From positions 1-64,000 of the forward strand of contig JACKPT010000007.1 of the NCBI GenBank assembly GCA_024233345.1: a stretch of DNA of 64,000 nt, given 5' to 3'. Shown piece by piece: positions 33,540 through 42,252 of this stretch. A program made the position numbers and the translations under genes. The notes under the pieces were generated by a model. It saw only the letters and a program-made list of their open reading frames with translations. It searched no databases and was not told the DNA's origin. How positions within the stretch are numbered: position 1 is the first letter of the stretch; every line of letters starts with the position of its first letter. Origin of the DNA: Verrucomicrobiota bacterium. Lineage in GTDB: Bacteria; Verrucomicrobiota; Kiritimatiellia; CAIVKH01.

Positions 33540-34694
33540 TCAGCGTTTGAATTGCTTGACCCATCGCGACAGTCTTCCTGTCCGTGGAACCAGTTGGTTG
33601 ACCCTCGCCATGGCCTCTGGTCGCAGGGTGGTCACCAACGCCTGCCACTCTTCGGCAAAGGTTTGTTCGTGAGGATATGCGCCGGGGTTCAATGGACGGA
33701 TCAGCGCGGGGGTGATCTGATCGAGGCTGAAGCCGGGGGGGAAAGCGGGGAAGTGATCGAGGGCACCCAATGTCCATAGAATCAACTGGGTTTTGAGACA
33801 TTTGGGGCAGGCCCCGCAATTCAGAACGCCATGAGTCTCCTGCCAGCAAACCCGCAGGTGTTCACGAACAGGAGGCCAGGCGGCAATCCCGCGCACTTTG
33901 TTGATCCGGGAGGCCTCACACCCATGGTGCAGCAGCTCGAGTGATTCCGAGGAAGCCCAGGGATCGGTGATCGGATTGGATCCGTTGGGAGGCATATACA
34001 GGGAAAAGCGATTGGTGGAAGGAATCAGCAGAGTTCGAAATCCGCGATCGAGCGCGTGGGCCACCGAGGCCAGCCCCATGCCATGGGTATACAGCCAGGG
34101 ATGTGCGGGATCGAGCATTGCGCGCAGATTGGTGCGGACCCGAACCAGGGACATCCCCTGGGCCTGCAGGACCTTTTCGTAACGGTCGGCCAGTTGGATG
34201 TATTCGTTCAGCCGACCTTCGGTCAGGTCAAACCCAAACACAAAAACCCCGTACCGAGGCCGCAAACAGGGATCGGATTCCACGTCGGCCTGATGACGGG
34301 CCAGTGTGTAAAAGGAGTCGACACCACCGGAAAAAAACATGCCGGTGGTTCGAGAGCCGGTTGCGGGTGAATCTTGATGTCGGGGCGCTTCGATGGGCAC
34401 GGTCTGTAGTTTGTCCGGAAACCACAACTGGAAATAGTCCATGATTTGTTTCAACCCGTAGGCCAGCCGGGAAGACACCGGATGGGCGGTGCGTATCGTT
34501 TCTCCGGTTGCCATGGCCGGAAACAAGGCGGCGATCAGCGCGGGTTCGATGCCGGTGGAAAGGAAGTCCGCATGGGGGGCGGGAACCTCGAATTGCAGTT
34601 CAAAGGGCTCGGTGTCCGGCTGTTCCCGCCTCACCTCGAATGCGAGGGTAACTCCCCCGGGTGATTCGCGGGTGCCTGCCGGGGTCAGGATCAT
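33540..34694 (-). CDS. PP-loop ATP-pyrophosphatase superfamily protein of unknown function (QueC/ExsB-like)
   Basis: A 384-residue protein. After an N-terminal domain of about 125 residues the PP-loop is MFFSGGVDSFYTL (AMP-forming ATP binding). Conserved blocks are LYTHGMGLASVAHAL, LIPSTNRFSLYMPPNGSNP, DPWASSESLELLHHGCEASRINKV and a metal-site candidate, LNCGACPKCLKTQ. This matches an uncharacterised family I recall in cyanobacteria and actinobacteria; it is not QueC itself. The start overlaps the mrpG stop by four bases, so it is the last gene of the mrp operon, an unexpected partner. Confidence 0.72.
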   Translation of the reverse strand: MILTPAGTRESPGGVTLAFEVRREQPDTEPFELQFEVPAPHADFLSTGIEPALIAALFPAMATGETIRTAHPVSSRLAYGLKQIMDYFQLWFPDKLQTVPIEAPRHQDSPATGSRTTGMFFSGGVDSFYTLARHQADVESDPCLRPRYGVFVFGFDLTEGRLNEYIQLADRYEKVLQAQGMSLVRVRTNLRAMLDPAHPWLYTHGMGLASVAHALDRGFRTLLIPSTNRFSLYMPPNGSNPITDPWASSESLELLHHGCEASRINKVRGIAAWPPVREHLRVCWQETHGVLNCGACPKCLKTQLILWTLGALDHFPAFPPGFSLDQITPALIRPLNPGAYPHEQTFAEEWQALVTTLRPEAMARVNQLVPRTGRLSRWVKQFKR

Positions 34695-35062
34695 GGGGTT
34701 GGCGGCTCCTCTTCCTTTTGCGGATCAGGCGATTTGGGAGAGGGAAGGGGCCATTCGTTGACGCTGGTTCCCGACCAGAGCGTGACCCTGGAGAGATAAG
34801 CGGAACGTCCGATCATGTGGGCGGCCACCGGGGCGGTTATCAGAAAGAACAGCAGGATCAACAGGGCCCGGGTAGTGGTGCCGAGATCGCCAAAATACAC
34901 CGCGACGGCCAACATGAGACCGCTCACCCCCATGGTGCCCACCTTGGTCGCGGCGTGCATCCGGGTAAACAGGTCGGGCATGCGATAGATTCCCACCGCG
35001 GCGAGAAGCATGAACAGGCACCCGGTGATCATCAGTGCGTTGGTCCAGAAGGTCAGGTTCAC
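34691..35062 (-). CDS. mrpG: Mrp Na+/H+ antiporter subunit G
   Basis: A 123-residue small membrane subunit with three helices (about residues 5-25, 39-58 and 66-86). The MrpG/PhaG signature MRMHAATKVGT is seen as FTRMHAATKVGTMGVSG. It is essential for assembly of the hetero-oligomeric antiporter. The C-terminal 35 residues are polar and Pro/Glu-rich. It overlaps mrpF and the downstream PP-loop gene by four bases each. Confidence 0.92.
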   Translation of the reverse strand: MNLTFWTNALMITGCLFMLLAAVGIYRMPDLFTRMHAATKVGTMGVSGLMLAVAVYFGDLGTTTRALLILLFFLITAPVAAHMIGRSAYLSRVTLWSGTSVNEWPLPSPKSPDPQKEEEPPTP

Positions 35063-35334
35063 GGCGGTCCTCCCCGGCGGATGTACAGGGCCAGCGCAAC
35101 CGTGCCGAGAAAGGCCAGCAGGGCCAGCGCAATGGCTGCGGTCAGATAGACCGGATTCCCGGTCTTGATGGTGTAGACGGCAATGATCCCCACCGCAAGG
35201 GTGGTAATGAGGTCGATGGCAATAACCCGGTCAGGCAGGGACGGACCTTTGACGACCCGGATCATGGCAATCAGTGTGGCCAGAAATAACACCGCCATCA
35301 CCAGACTGCTCACCCCTTGAACCGAGTCTGTCAT
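35059..35334 (-). CDS. mrpF: Mrp Na+/H+ antiporter subunit F
   Basis: A 91-residue protein with three helices (about 10-28, 38-57 and 64-84). The conserved segment VKGPSLPDRVIAIDLITTLAVGIIAVY holds the Asp-Arg pair typical of MrpF. Four-base overlaps with mrpE and mrpG. Confidence 0.92.
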   Translation of the reverse strand: MTDSVQGVSSLVMAVLFLATLIAMIRVVKGPSLPDRVIAIDLITTLAVGIIAVYTIKTGNPVYLTAAIALALLAFLGTVALALYIRRGGPP

Positions 35335-35804
35335 CGCAGCAGCTCCAGAATCTTGGCTTCGAGGCCGTGTTTGATCTCATGGCGTATCTGGTCTGGATCA
35401 TCGGCGAACATCGCATGAATATACAGCGTGCGCTGGTCATCGGAAAGATCCAGGCTGAGGGTACCCGGGGTCAGGGTGATCATGTTGGCGAGCACGGTGA
35501 TCTCCATCGGAGACCGCACCGCGAGCGGAATGGCAATAATGCCGGGACGGCTGCGGTGGGTGGGGGTGATCACGTCGAAGGCCACCCGCACACTCGACAC
35601 CAGCATCTCCTTCAAAAAATACAGGACAAACAGCAGGGCCTGGGGAAGTTTTTTGAAATAGCCGGTTGGTTGGTAGAAGGAACGCAATGCGAACAGAACC
35701 AGATAGCCAAACCCATAACCTGCGACCAGATTTGCCAGCGTCACCGACCCGGTCATCGCCGCCCAGATAATCGCCAGCAATAAATTGGTAACCAGCAGGT
35801 TCAT
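35331..35804 (-). CDS. mrpE: Mrp Na+/H+ antiporter subunit E
   Basis: A 157-residue protein. Two N-terminal membrane helices (about 5-45) are followed by a soluble domain with ITVLANMITLTPGTLSLDLSDDQRTLYIHAMFADD, the family motif around LTPGT. Order E after D and overlap of four bases on both sides are canonical. Confidence 0.92.
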   Translation of the reverse strand: MNLLVTNLLLAIIWAAMTGSVTLANLVAGYGFGYLVLFALRSFYQPTGYFKKLPQALLFVLYFLKEMLVSSVRVAFDVITPTHRSRPGIIAIPLAVRSPMEITVLANMITLTPGTLSLDLSDDQRTLYIHAMFADDPDQIRHEIKHGLEAKILELLR

Positions 35805-37294
35805 GGCGAGACTCCGAGAACGGCATGGATGTAGTCGGAGGGATTCATCAATTGGTTGGCGGCGGCGAGGGCGAGACGAAAGACCGGACCGGCGCCGAAC
35901 CCGATCACCACGGTGATGGTGGCGAGCAGGATGACCGGAATCATCATGAGGATCGTGGACTGATCGGTTCGCGCGGGGGGCGGCGGGGTGGGGGCGTCCT
36001 TCCAGAAAGCCTCATTCCAGATCTTGGTCATGGAATACAGGGTGAGGAGGCTGACCCCCAGTGCGGTCGCAATCATGCCCCATGCGTGGATGTCCACCGC
36101 CGCCATCACCAGCAACAGCTTGGCAAAAAATCCCGACAAGGGTGGGATGCCGGCCAGCGACAGTGCGGGGATGAGAAACAGCAGGGAAAGCCAGGGAGCG
36201 GTTTTATAGAGGCCGCCCAGCGACTTCAGTTCTCCGGTGCCAAACCGGTAATGCACGATCCCCGCGATCAAGAACAGGTTGGTTTTCACGATGATGTGGT
36301 GCATCAGATAAAAAATGGACCCGGCGAGGGCGAGGGGGGTAAACAGTCCCAGCCCGAGGATCATGTATCCAATCTGGCTGACGATATGGAATGAAAGAAT
36401 GCGCCGGAATTCAAATTGGGCTGCCGCGCCGAGAACGCCGGTGACCATGGTGAGGGCTGCGAGCCCGAGGATCAGTCCGTGCAGATGAACCAGGTCGGGG
36501 GTAAAGATCAGGGTGAAGAGCCGGATCATGGCATAGACCCCGACCTTGGTGAGCAATCCGGCAAAGAGTCCGGAGACGGCGGGGGGTGGGGTGTGATAGG
36601 AGGCAGGCAGCCAGAAAAACAGCGGAAAGATGGCGGCCTTGATTCCGAAGGAGGCCAGAAACAGGCAGCCAATCACCACCAACATGCCGGTGGATTCGGT
36701 TCCCCGCACCTTGACCGCAAGGTCGGCAAGGTTCAGGGTGCCCATCACGCCATAGAGCAGGCCAACCGCAGTTAGAAAGATCACCGACGAAAAAAAGTTC
36801 AGGGCCATGTATTTGACCCCGCCCTCGATTTGAGGTTTTTCGCCACCGAGGGCCAACAGCACAAACGACGACATGAGCATGACCTCGAACCAGACATACA
36901 GGTTGAAGATATCTCCGGTGAGGAAGGCGCCGTTGACCCCCATGATCAGAATATGCACCAGGGGGTAGTAACCGAAGCATTCCCGCTGCCGCTCGTTGGC
37001 CCCCACGGAATAGAGGGCGATGGCAAACCCGGTGATGGAGGCGAGCACGACCATGATGGCCCCCAGCAAGTCCGCCGCCAACGAAATCCCGAACGGGGCT
37101 TCCCAGTTGCCCAAGTGCACCACCTGAATGCCGTGGCGATAGATGCCGATCAACAGGCGCAGGGACAGCAGGGTCAGCAGTCCGGTACCCGCGACTGCGA
37201 TCACGCGCTGAGCGCGCACATGATGCCAGAGGAGCAGGGACAGGATGCCGAGCAGCAGGGGCAGCAGCACCGGCGCGATCAAGAGGCCGTTCAT
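35801..37294 (-). CDS. mrpD: Mrp Na+/H+ antiporter subunit D
   Basis: A 497-residue antiporter-like subunit homologous to NuoM/NuoN, with about 14 helices. Key charged residues are Glu in FNLYVWFEVMLMSSF and Lys in FGIKAAIFPLFFWLPASYHTPP; LSFHIVSQIGYMILGLGLF and the Lys of MHHIIVKTNLFLIAGI form the second half channel. It carries a proton pathway of the complex. Overlaps mrpC and mrpE by four bases. Confidence 0.94.
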   Translation of the reverse strand: MNGLLIAPVLLPLLLGILSLLLWHHVRAQRVIAVAGTGLLTLLSLRLLIGIYRHGIQVVHLGNWEAPFGISLAADLLGAIMVVLASITGFAIALYSVGANERQRECFGYYPLVHILIMGVNGAFLTGDIFNLYVWFEVMLMSSFVLLALGGEKPQIEGGVKYMALNFFSSVIFLTAVGLLYGVMGTLNLADLAVKVRGTESTGMLVVIGCLFLASFGIKAAIFPLFFWLPASYHTPPPAVSGLFAGLLTKVGVYAMIRLFTLIFTPDLVHLHGLILGLAALTMVTGVLGAAAQFEFRRILSFHIVSQIGYMILGLGLFTPLALAGSIFYLMHHIIVKTNLFLIAGIVHYRFGTGELKSLGGLYKTAPWLSLLFLIPALSLAGIPPLSGFFAKLLLVMAAVDIHAWGMIATALGVSLLTLYSMTKIWNEAFWKDAPTPPPPARTDQSTILMMIPVILLATITVVIGFGAGPVFRLALAAANQLMNPSDYIHAVLGVSP

Positions 37295-37638
37295 GTGTCG
37301 GTACTCCTCAAGTCGTCAAGGTCATCGGTGCCGGTGGTCTGGTAGGCCCGCAGAAACAGGACAAGGGCAAAGGCGAGCACGGCAAAACTGATCACGATGG
37401 CAGTCAGGATCAGAGCCTGGGGCAGGGGATCGGCATGCAGTGCAGGGGGGAGGGTCTCTCCCTCGCCAATCAGCGGGGGAGCGCCCCGGGTCAGCCCCCC
37501 GGCGGTAAAAATGAGCAGGTTTGCCCCGTGGCTGAGCATGGCCAGTCCAATGATGAATTTCACCAGGTTCCGCCTCTGCATCAGGAACAACCCCCCGCCA
37601 TAGAGCAGGCCAACCACAATGGCCATCAGGAGTTCCAT
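37291..37638 (-). CDS. mrpC: Mrp Na+/H+ antiporter subunit C
   Basis: A 115-residue NuoK-like subunit with three helices. The start at 37638 (MELLMAIVVGLLYGGGLFLM) is chosen because the longer open frame upstream is the shadow of mrpB. Typical features are RRNLVKFIIGLAMLSHGANLLIFTAG and DPLPQALILTAIVISFAVLAF, the MrpC/NuoK core. Its start lies within two bases of the mrpB stop. Confidence 0.93.
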   Translation of the reverse strand: MELLMAIVVGLLYGGGLFLMQRRNLVKFIIGLAMLSHGANLLIFTAGGLTRGAPPLIGEGETLPPALHADPLPQALILTAIVISFAVLAFALVLFLRAYQTTGTDDLDDLRSTDT

Positions 37639-37639
37639 T

Positions 37640-38059
37640 TCAGCCCTCCTCCTCTGCGAGAGCGAACAGGATGCCCATGGTGACACCGAGCACCACCAGA
37701 TAGACGCCGAGATCAAACAGCAAGGGGGTGCCGATTTTGATGGGGTCAAAGCCAGGCAGATCGAGGGACGTCCACTGCCCGGTGAGGTAGGGGGCACCGT
37801 GTACCATGCCGATCAAACCGCTCAGGGCCGACAACAACAATCCGATTGCCGAAAGGGATACCGGGGAGAGATGCATCAGCTTTCGCGCGGTGTCGACATC
37901 ATAGGCGAGCGCATACAGGGCAAAGGCCGATGAGGCGGCCAGGCCCCCGACAAATCCGCCTCCCGGATAGCTGTGTCCGACCAGCAGCAGATAGATGGAA
38001 AACAGCAGCATCAACGGGGCCACATATCGGGTTGCGGTACGCAGGATCAAGGTGCTCAT
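37640..38059 (-). CDS. mrpB: Mrp Na+/H+ antiporter subunit B
   Basis: A 139-residue protein with four helices, starting at ATG 38059 (MSTLILRTATRYVAPLMLLFSIYLLLVGH). The family motif GHSYPGGGFVGGL is present. In most genomes mrpB overlaps or directly follows mrpA; here about 370 bases of tandem hairpin repeat separate them, so it has lost direct coupling with mrpA and its SD lies within repeat copy 1 (CGGAGGGCGGGTC before the ATG). Confidence 0.93.
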   Translation of the reverse strand: MSTLILRTATRYVAPLMLLFSIYLLLVGHSYPGGGFVGGLAASSAFALYALAYDVDTARKLMHLSPVSLSAIGLLLSALSGLIGMVHGAPYLTGQWTSLDLPGFDPIKIGTPLLFDLGVYLVVLGVTMGILFALAEEEG

Positions 38060-38063
38060 GACC

Positions 38064-38200
38064 CGCCCTCCGCAACGCGCCTTGCCTTGGTCTGCGGCGC
38101 TACTACGAACGGGTGGGTGATCGTCTCGTGCGGCGTTTGTAGTAGGCTCGCTGCCGTGAAACGGCAAGAGCGGTTGTGGTGGAACGTCCAGCTCACGATC
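38064..38200. repeat. Tandem hairpin repeat in mrp operon, copy 1 (full, 137 bp)
   Basis: Unit begins CGCCCTCC and ends with TCACGATC. It contains the arms CTACTACGAACG and CGTTTGTAGTAG, which pair with one mismatch around about 22 bases, and a second GCCGTGAAACGGC hairpin. It lies directly before the mrpB start. Confidence 0.88.
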
Positions 38201-38299
38201 CGCCCTCCTCAACGCGCCTTGCCTTTGTCAGCGGCGCTACTACGAACGGGTGGGTGATCATCTCGTGCGGCGTTTGTAGTAGGCTCGCTGCCGTGAATT
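38201..38299. repeat. Tandem hairpin repeat, copy 2 (short, 99 bp)
   Basis: Same unit with few substitutions but ending at GCCGTGAATT; the last 38 bases of the full unit (the GAGCGGTTGTGG to ACGATC part) are missing. Confidence 0.88.
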
Positions 38300-38436
38300 C
38301 GCCCTCCTCAACGCGCCTTGCCTTGGTCAGCGGCGCTACTACGAACGGGTGGGTGCTCGTCTCGTGCCGCGTTTGTAGCAGGCTCACTGCCGTGAAGCGG
38401 CGAGAGCGGTTGTGGTGGAACGTCCAGTTCACGATC
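38300..38436. repeat. Tandem hairpin repeat, copy 3 (full, 137 bp)
   Basis: Full-length unit. Its last eight bases contain the end and stop codon of mrpA (TGA at 38431-38429), so the array has grown precisely from the mrpA stop. Confidence 0.88.
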
Positions 38437-40723
38437 CGCCTCCCTTCTGGCCGCCGATCCGCAACTTGAGCAGCGCCATCGCCCCCAGCGCCGCCACCGT
38501 CAGTACCGTGATCTCCCCCAAGGTATCCATGGCGCGGAAATCAACCAGAATCACATTCACCACGTTCTTGCCATAGGCGTTGAGCCAACTGTTCTCGGAA
38601 TAGAACCAGGAAATCGGGGGAGCGATTTCACCAAAACTGGCGGCGTAGGTCATGGCGCCGGTGAAGAGTGCCACCGCAGTGGCCAGGGCAAAGTCACGAA
38701 TCCGGGCGGGGCGGGAGGAACGCAGCGCGAATTTAGGGAGATGGTAAAAGGCGAGGACAAGCAGAATGACGGTCAGGGTTTCGATGACCATCTGGGTCAT
38801 CGCGAGGTCGGGAGCGCCATAGAGGACAAAGATCAGTGCGATCCCGTAACCGATGACTCCCAGCGAGGCAATCGCGGCCATGCGCGAGCGCGAGAGCAGG
38901 GCACCCGCGATGGCGACAAAAAGCAGGCTTACCAGGATCAGGTCGTTGATGTCCACGGCGTGCAATTCCGCAAATCCGGGGAAGGGGACCTTGCCGAGGA
39001 AATGCCACCCGGCGGTGAGTAGAATAAACAGAACAATGCTATCGATATAGGCGCGCAGATAGCCACTCTGGAGGATCCGGGTGAGTCCAACGGATCCCTG
39101 TTGAATACCCTTGAGTCCAGCCCGGTACCAGGCATCGGGCCCGATGACCGCCGCGCGGGAAACGGGGGAAAAAAGTCGGGACACCGGCCGCACCAACAGG
39201 ATGGCTGCAACCCCCAAGCCAAGGGTCAGGAGGCTCAACATCAGTTCCCGGTTCCATCCGTGCCACAGGACCAGTTTGATCGCGGTGGGTTCTCCCAGGA
39301 CGGCCTGGGCCGCCGGGGCGACAATCCACTTTCCGGTGACCGAGGCAAAAACCGCGAGGAGGATCGACAGCCCTCCCAGGGTCATCGGTCCGGCCCACAT
39401 GGCTGGTGGCGCCTCGTGACCCGGCTTCTGGGTCACCCGGTGGAGCCCGACAAAGGGACGCACTCCGGTGCGATAGGCTACATACACAAAAAACATGCCT
39501 GCGAGCACCGAGATGGATAGATAGACCAGCCCGCGGTCGGCGGCATACAGGAGTTCCTTGCCGAGAAAACCCAGGGTTGGGGGGAGGCCCATCATCGAGA
39601 CCGCAGCCAGCCCGGCCCCGAGTGCGGTCCACGGCATCAAGGTTCGCAAACCGCCCAGCCGGTCGATGTGCTTCTCGCCCGTTTCATGATCGATGATACC
39701 GGCCACAAGGAACAGCGAAGCCTTGTACAAGGCGTGGGCGAGCAGAAACACGACAGCCGCCTTGGCTGCGGCGGGAGAACCGAATCCAATCAACATGGTC
39801 ATGCCTCCGAGAGCGGAGACGGTGGTGTAGGCGAGCAAGCGTTTGAGGTACACCTGGCCATAGGCCATCACTGCCCCGGTGAACAGGGTCAGGGCTCCGA
39901 TGGGGGCAACGACATCCGACCACAGCCACGATTCAACGCCGAGGGGGTGTAGCCTGGCCAGCAGGTAAACCCCCGCCTTGACCATCGTCGAGGAGTGCAG
40001 ATAAGCGCTCGCCGGGCTTGGGGCCTGCATGGCGTTGGGCAGCCAAAAGTGAAAGGGGACCTGAGCGGACTTGGTGAACGCCCCAACCAGAATCAGGGCG
40101 ATCGCCTCATTGAACAGGGGGTGGGCGGGCAGTGAGGTATTTGTAATGAGGGACGACAGCTCATAGCTTCCGCCCGCGCGGGCGAGGATCAACAGTCCGG
40201 CAAGCAGAAACAGTCCCCCCGCTCCGGTAACCAGCAGTGCCTGAAGCGCCGCCTTCCGGGCCGCCTCCTCGCGATGGTTGTGGCCGATCAATAGGAACGA
40301 CGTGAAACTGGTCAGCTCCCAGAAAATAAACAGGACAATGACATGATCGGCAAACACCACCCCGAGCATCGAGGCCATGAACAGCATCAGCACCATGACA
40401 AAGCGGCACCCGGTGGGGTCGCCATCAAAATAGGCGCCGGAATACCACACCACAAAGGCTCCGATCCCGGTGATCAGCAAGGCAAACAACAGGCTCAATC
40501 CATCCAGCGCAAACGACAGGGTGAAGTTCAACTCGGGAATCCAAGTTAACGAGATGAGGTGAATCCCCCCCTGGCCGGACATCGACCCTCCCATGCCGAC
40601 CAGCAGCAAAAAAGACAGGGCAGGCAGGAGGGCGAGCCTCGAGGCGGTGCGGTCTCCCCATCGCCTGTAAAACAACGGGGTCAGAAAACCACCCACCAGC
40701 AGTAAAGTCAGTATCCCAATCAA
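38429..40723 (-). CDS. mrpA: Mrp Na+/H+ antiporter subunit A
   Basis: A 764-residue NuoL-like subunit with about 20 helices. The antiporter module has LFIFWELTSFTSFLLIGHNH (key Glu), FTKSAQVPFHFWLPNAMQAPSPASAYLHSSTMVKAGVYLLARL (read in parts) and LLAHALYKASLFLVAGIIDHETG. The C-terminal part holds the MbhD-like DUF4040 block (LYGAPDLAMTQMVIETLTV) and a MbhE-like end (DTLGEITVLTVAALGAMALLKLR). With subunits B-G it exchanges Na+ for H+ and keeps cytoplasmic pH. First gene of the operon; the promoter must be between 40724 and 40886. Confidence 0.95.
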   Translation of the reverse strand: MIGILTLLLVGGFLTPLFYRRWGDRTASRLALLPALSFLLLVGMGGSMSGQGGIHLISLTWIPELNFTLSFALDGLSLLFALLITGIGAFVVWYSGAYFDGDPTGCRFVMVLMLFMASMLGVVFADHVIVLFIFWELTSFTSFLLIGHNHREEAARKAALQALLVTGAGGLFLLAGLLILARAGGSYELSSLITNTSLPAHPLFNEAIALILVGAFTKSAQVPFHFWLPNAMQAPSPASAYLHSSTMVKAGVYLLARLHPLGVESWLWSDVVAPIGALTLFTGAVMAYGQVYLKRLLAYTTVSALGGMTMLIGFGSPAAAKAAVVFLLAHALYKASLFLVAGIIDHETGEKHIDRLGGLRTLMPWTALGAGLAAVSMMGLPPTLGFLGKELLYAADRGLVYLSISVLAGMFFVYVAYRTGVRPFVGLHRVTQKPGHEAPPAMWAGPMTLGGLSILLAVFASVTGKWIVAPAAQAVLGEPTAIKLVLWHGWNRELMLSLLTLGLGVAAILLVRPVSRLFSPVSRAAVIGPDAWYRAGLKGIQQGSVGLTRILQSGYLRAYIDSIVLFILLTAGWHFLGKVPFPGFAELHAVDINDLILVSLLFVAIAGALLSRSRMAAIASLGVIGYGIALIFVLYGAPDLAMTQMVIETLTVILLVLAFYHLPKFALRSSRPARIRDFALATAVALFTGAMTYAASFGEIAPPISWFYSENSWLNAYGKNVVNVILVDFRAMDTLGEITVLTVAALGAMALLKLRIGGQKGGGS

Positions 40724-40886
40724 GCCAACGCGTCCTCGTATCCATCTCGGTTGTGCTGCATGTGACCTCCGTCAACGCTGGCAAACTATAAGCCAGTCCG
40801 GCAAGGGAACAAACCGAAATCGAAGCATCCGCATGGACTTTTTGTTTGTGACGGGCGGGGATGGGGTCGCTACAGTTCGCAGGGTG

Positions 40887-41783
40887 ATGGTTTCACGAAA
40901 ACATCGAATGGAGTATCGGGCTTTGCGCGGGGTTGCCTGGGTCATGTGCGCCCTGCCGCTCCGGGTGGCTTTGGGTCTGGGATGGCTGCTGGCAGTAATT
41001 GGCTATGGGCTGGCCGGGAAGCGGCGTCGGGAAGTACACCGCCGGATCCGGCAGGTGCTGGGTGACACGGTCAGCGAGGCCGAGGTCCGGGGAATCGCCT
41101 GGCGGGCCTGGCGCAACCTGATCTTCAATATCATTGATTTGATCCGCTCGTCCCGCCTGACCCGGGCGGAAATCGGGCGTTGGTTTGATGCTGAGACGGC
41201 GGCGCCACTGTTGGCATGGTCGAAACAGAATCAGGGGTTCATTCTCGCAGTGGGTCATATGGGCAACTGGGATCTAGCCGGAGTCGTGTTTTCCCTGCTG
41301 GGTGGGCGGTTGTTTGCGATGATGCGGAGACAGCGGAACCCGCTGATCGACGCCTATCTCAACGAATTGCGGAGTGCTTGCGGCATGGGGGTGGTGGAGC
41401 GGAACAGCCGGGCCCTGGCCAGTGTGGTGCGGCGATTGAAGAAAGGGGAGGCGCTGGCCATTCTTCCCGATCTGCGGGCAAAATCGCCGGACGGTGCGTT
41501 GCAGGTGGATTTTCTTGGAGGCAAGGCCTGGGTGGCTGGAGGCATGGGGTTGTTTGCCCGTCACGCCAAGGTCCCGATTGTGGTGGCCATCACCACCCGC
41601 GACGGCTGGGTCCGGCACCGCTGGAAAACCCTTGAACCGATCTGGCCCGATGAATCGCTCGACAAAGACCAGGACATTGAACGAATGACCCGCGAAGTCA
41701 TGCACCGGCTCGATCAAGCCATCCGAAGCCAGCCCGACCAGTATTTCTGGTTCAATAAACGCTGGGTGCTGGAACCGTTTTGA
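40887..41783 (+). CDS. LpxL/HtrB-family lysophospholipid or lipid A acyltransferase
   Basis: About 298 residues from ATG 40887 (MVSRKHRMEYRALRG); ATGs at 40833 and 40908 are also possible and no start has a clear SD. A membrane helix follows (VMCALPLRVALGLGWLLAVIGYGLAG). The acyltransferase HX4D motif is GHMGNWDLAG, followed by RQRNPLIDAYLNELR, AILPDLRAKSPDGALQVDFLG and the end YFWFNKRW, typical of LpxL/HtrB. It would acylate lipid A or another glycolipid at the inner membrane and supports a diderm envelope. It is monocistronic. Confidence 0.88.
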   Translation: MVSRKHRMEYRALRGVAWVMCALPLRVALGLGWLLAVIGYGLAGKRRREVHRRIRQVLGDTVSEAEVRGIAWRAWRNLIFNIIDLIRSSRLTRAEIGRWFDAETAAPLLAWSKQNQGFILAVGHMGNWDLAGVVFSLLGGRLFAMMRRQRNPLIDAYLNELRSACGMGVVERNSRALASVVRRLKKGEALAILPDLRAKSPDGALQVDFLGGKAWVAGGMGLFARHAKVPIVVAITTRDGWVRHRWKTLEPIWPDESLDKDQDIERMTREVMHRLDQAIRSQPDQYFWFNKRWVLEPF

Positions 41784-42141
41784 CGGTTCAGGGTTTCCTG
41801 AGCGATTTGAGGGAACGAGCCAGAACCTTGTCATGCACTTCACACTCCCGCTCGCTCCGCTGACACGACCTGGGAGAAGCGTTCTGGAGTTCTGAGGTTC
41901 TGGAGGTCGGGAGTTCTGAGGTGTGGTTGCCCATCATCCACCGCCCCTTCCTCCGCCCCGCTTCCTGCCTTGTGCCCCGTTTGGATGCGGCTTGGCCGAA
42001 ACCATCACGGCCGCAAGGCGGCCATTGACGCGACCCCTGCGTCCATACCCCACCCAATTCTTGATTGTGCGAGGTTTGGCTGGCTTTGTATTCCGAATCC
42101 CGCCAACCTGATGCTATGCAACGGCGCACAGAGCTCGAGAT
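41784..42141. other. Gene-free stretch with short TTCTGAGG-type repeats
   Basis: No convincing gene. GGAGTTCTGAGGTTCTGG at 41885 is repeated imperfectly to 41921 (GGAGTTCTGAGG), another simple-repeat patch. The rest, up to the first palindromic recombination-like site, may be a decayed cassette: CGCCAACC near 42100 resembles the inverse core of the sites below. Confidence 0.4.
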
Positions 42142-42246
42142 GGCTACAGGGTACCCCAGACCGCTGTCGCAAAGCGCCATTCAACCCTGTGCCTCGGGTA
42201 CCCACCGCTATAAGCGACAGGCTGTCCGGGAATAAAATAGTTGGCT
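42142..42246 (+). other. attC-like site 0 (left edge of cassette array)
   Basis: Imperfect palindrome of about 105 bases. CCAGACCGCTGTCGC (42156-42170) mirrors GCGACAGGCTGTCCGG (42214-42229), and the ends are GGCTAC and the core GTTGGCT (42240-42246). The ATG of the first cassette gene lies 7 bases after the core. Confidence 0.55.
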
Positions 42247-42252
42247 TCACAC

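Noticed and set aside
38193..38432. Small minus-strand gene of 79 codons between mrpA and mrpB
   Set aside because: It consists only of translated copies of the hairpin repeat.
38064..38436. CRISPR array
   Set aside because: The repeats are 99-137 bp, adjacent without unique spacers, and no cas gene is present.
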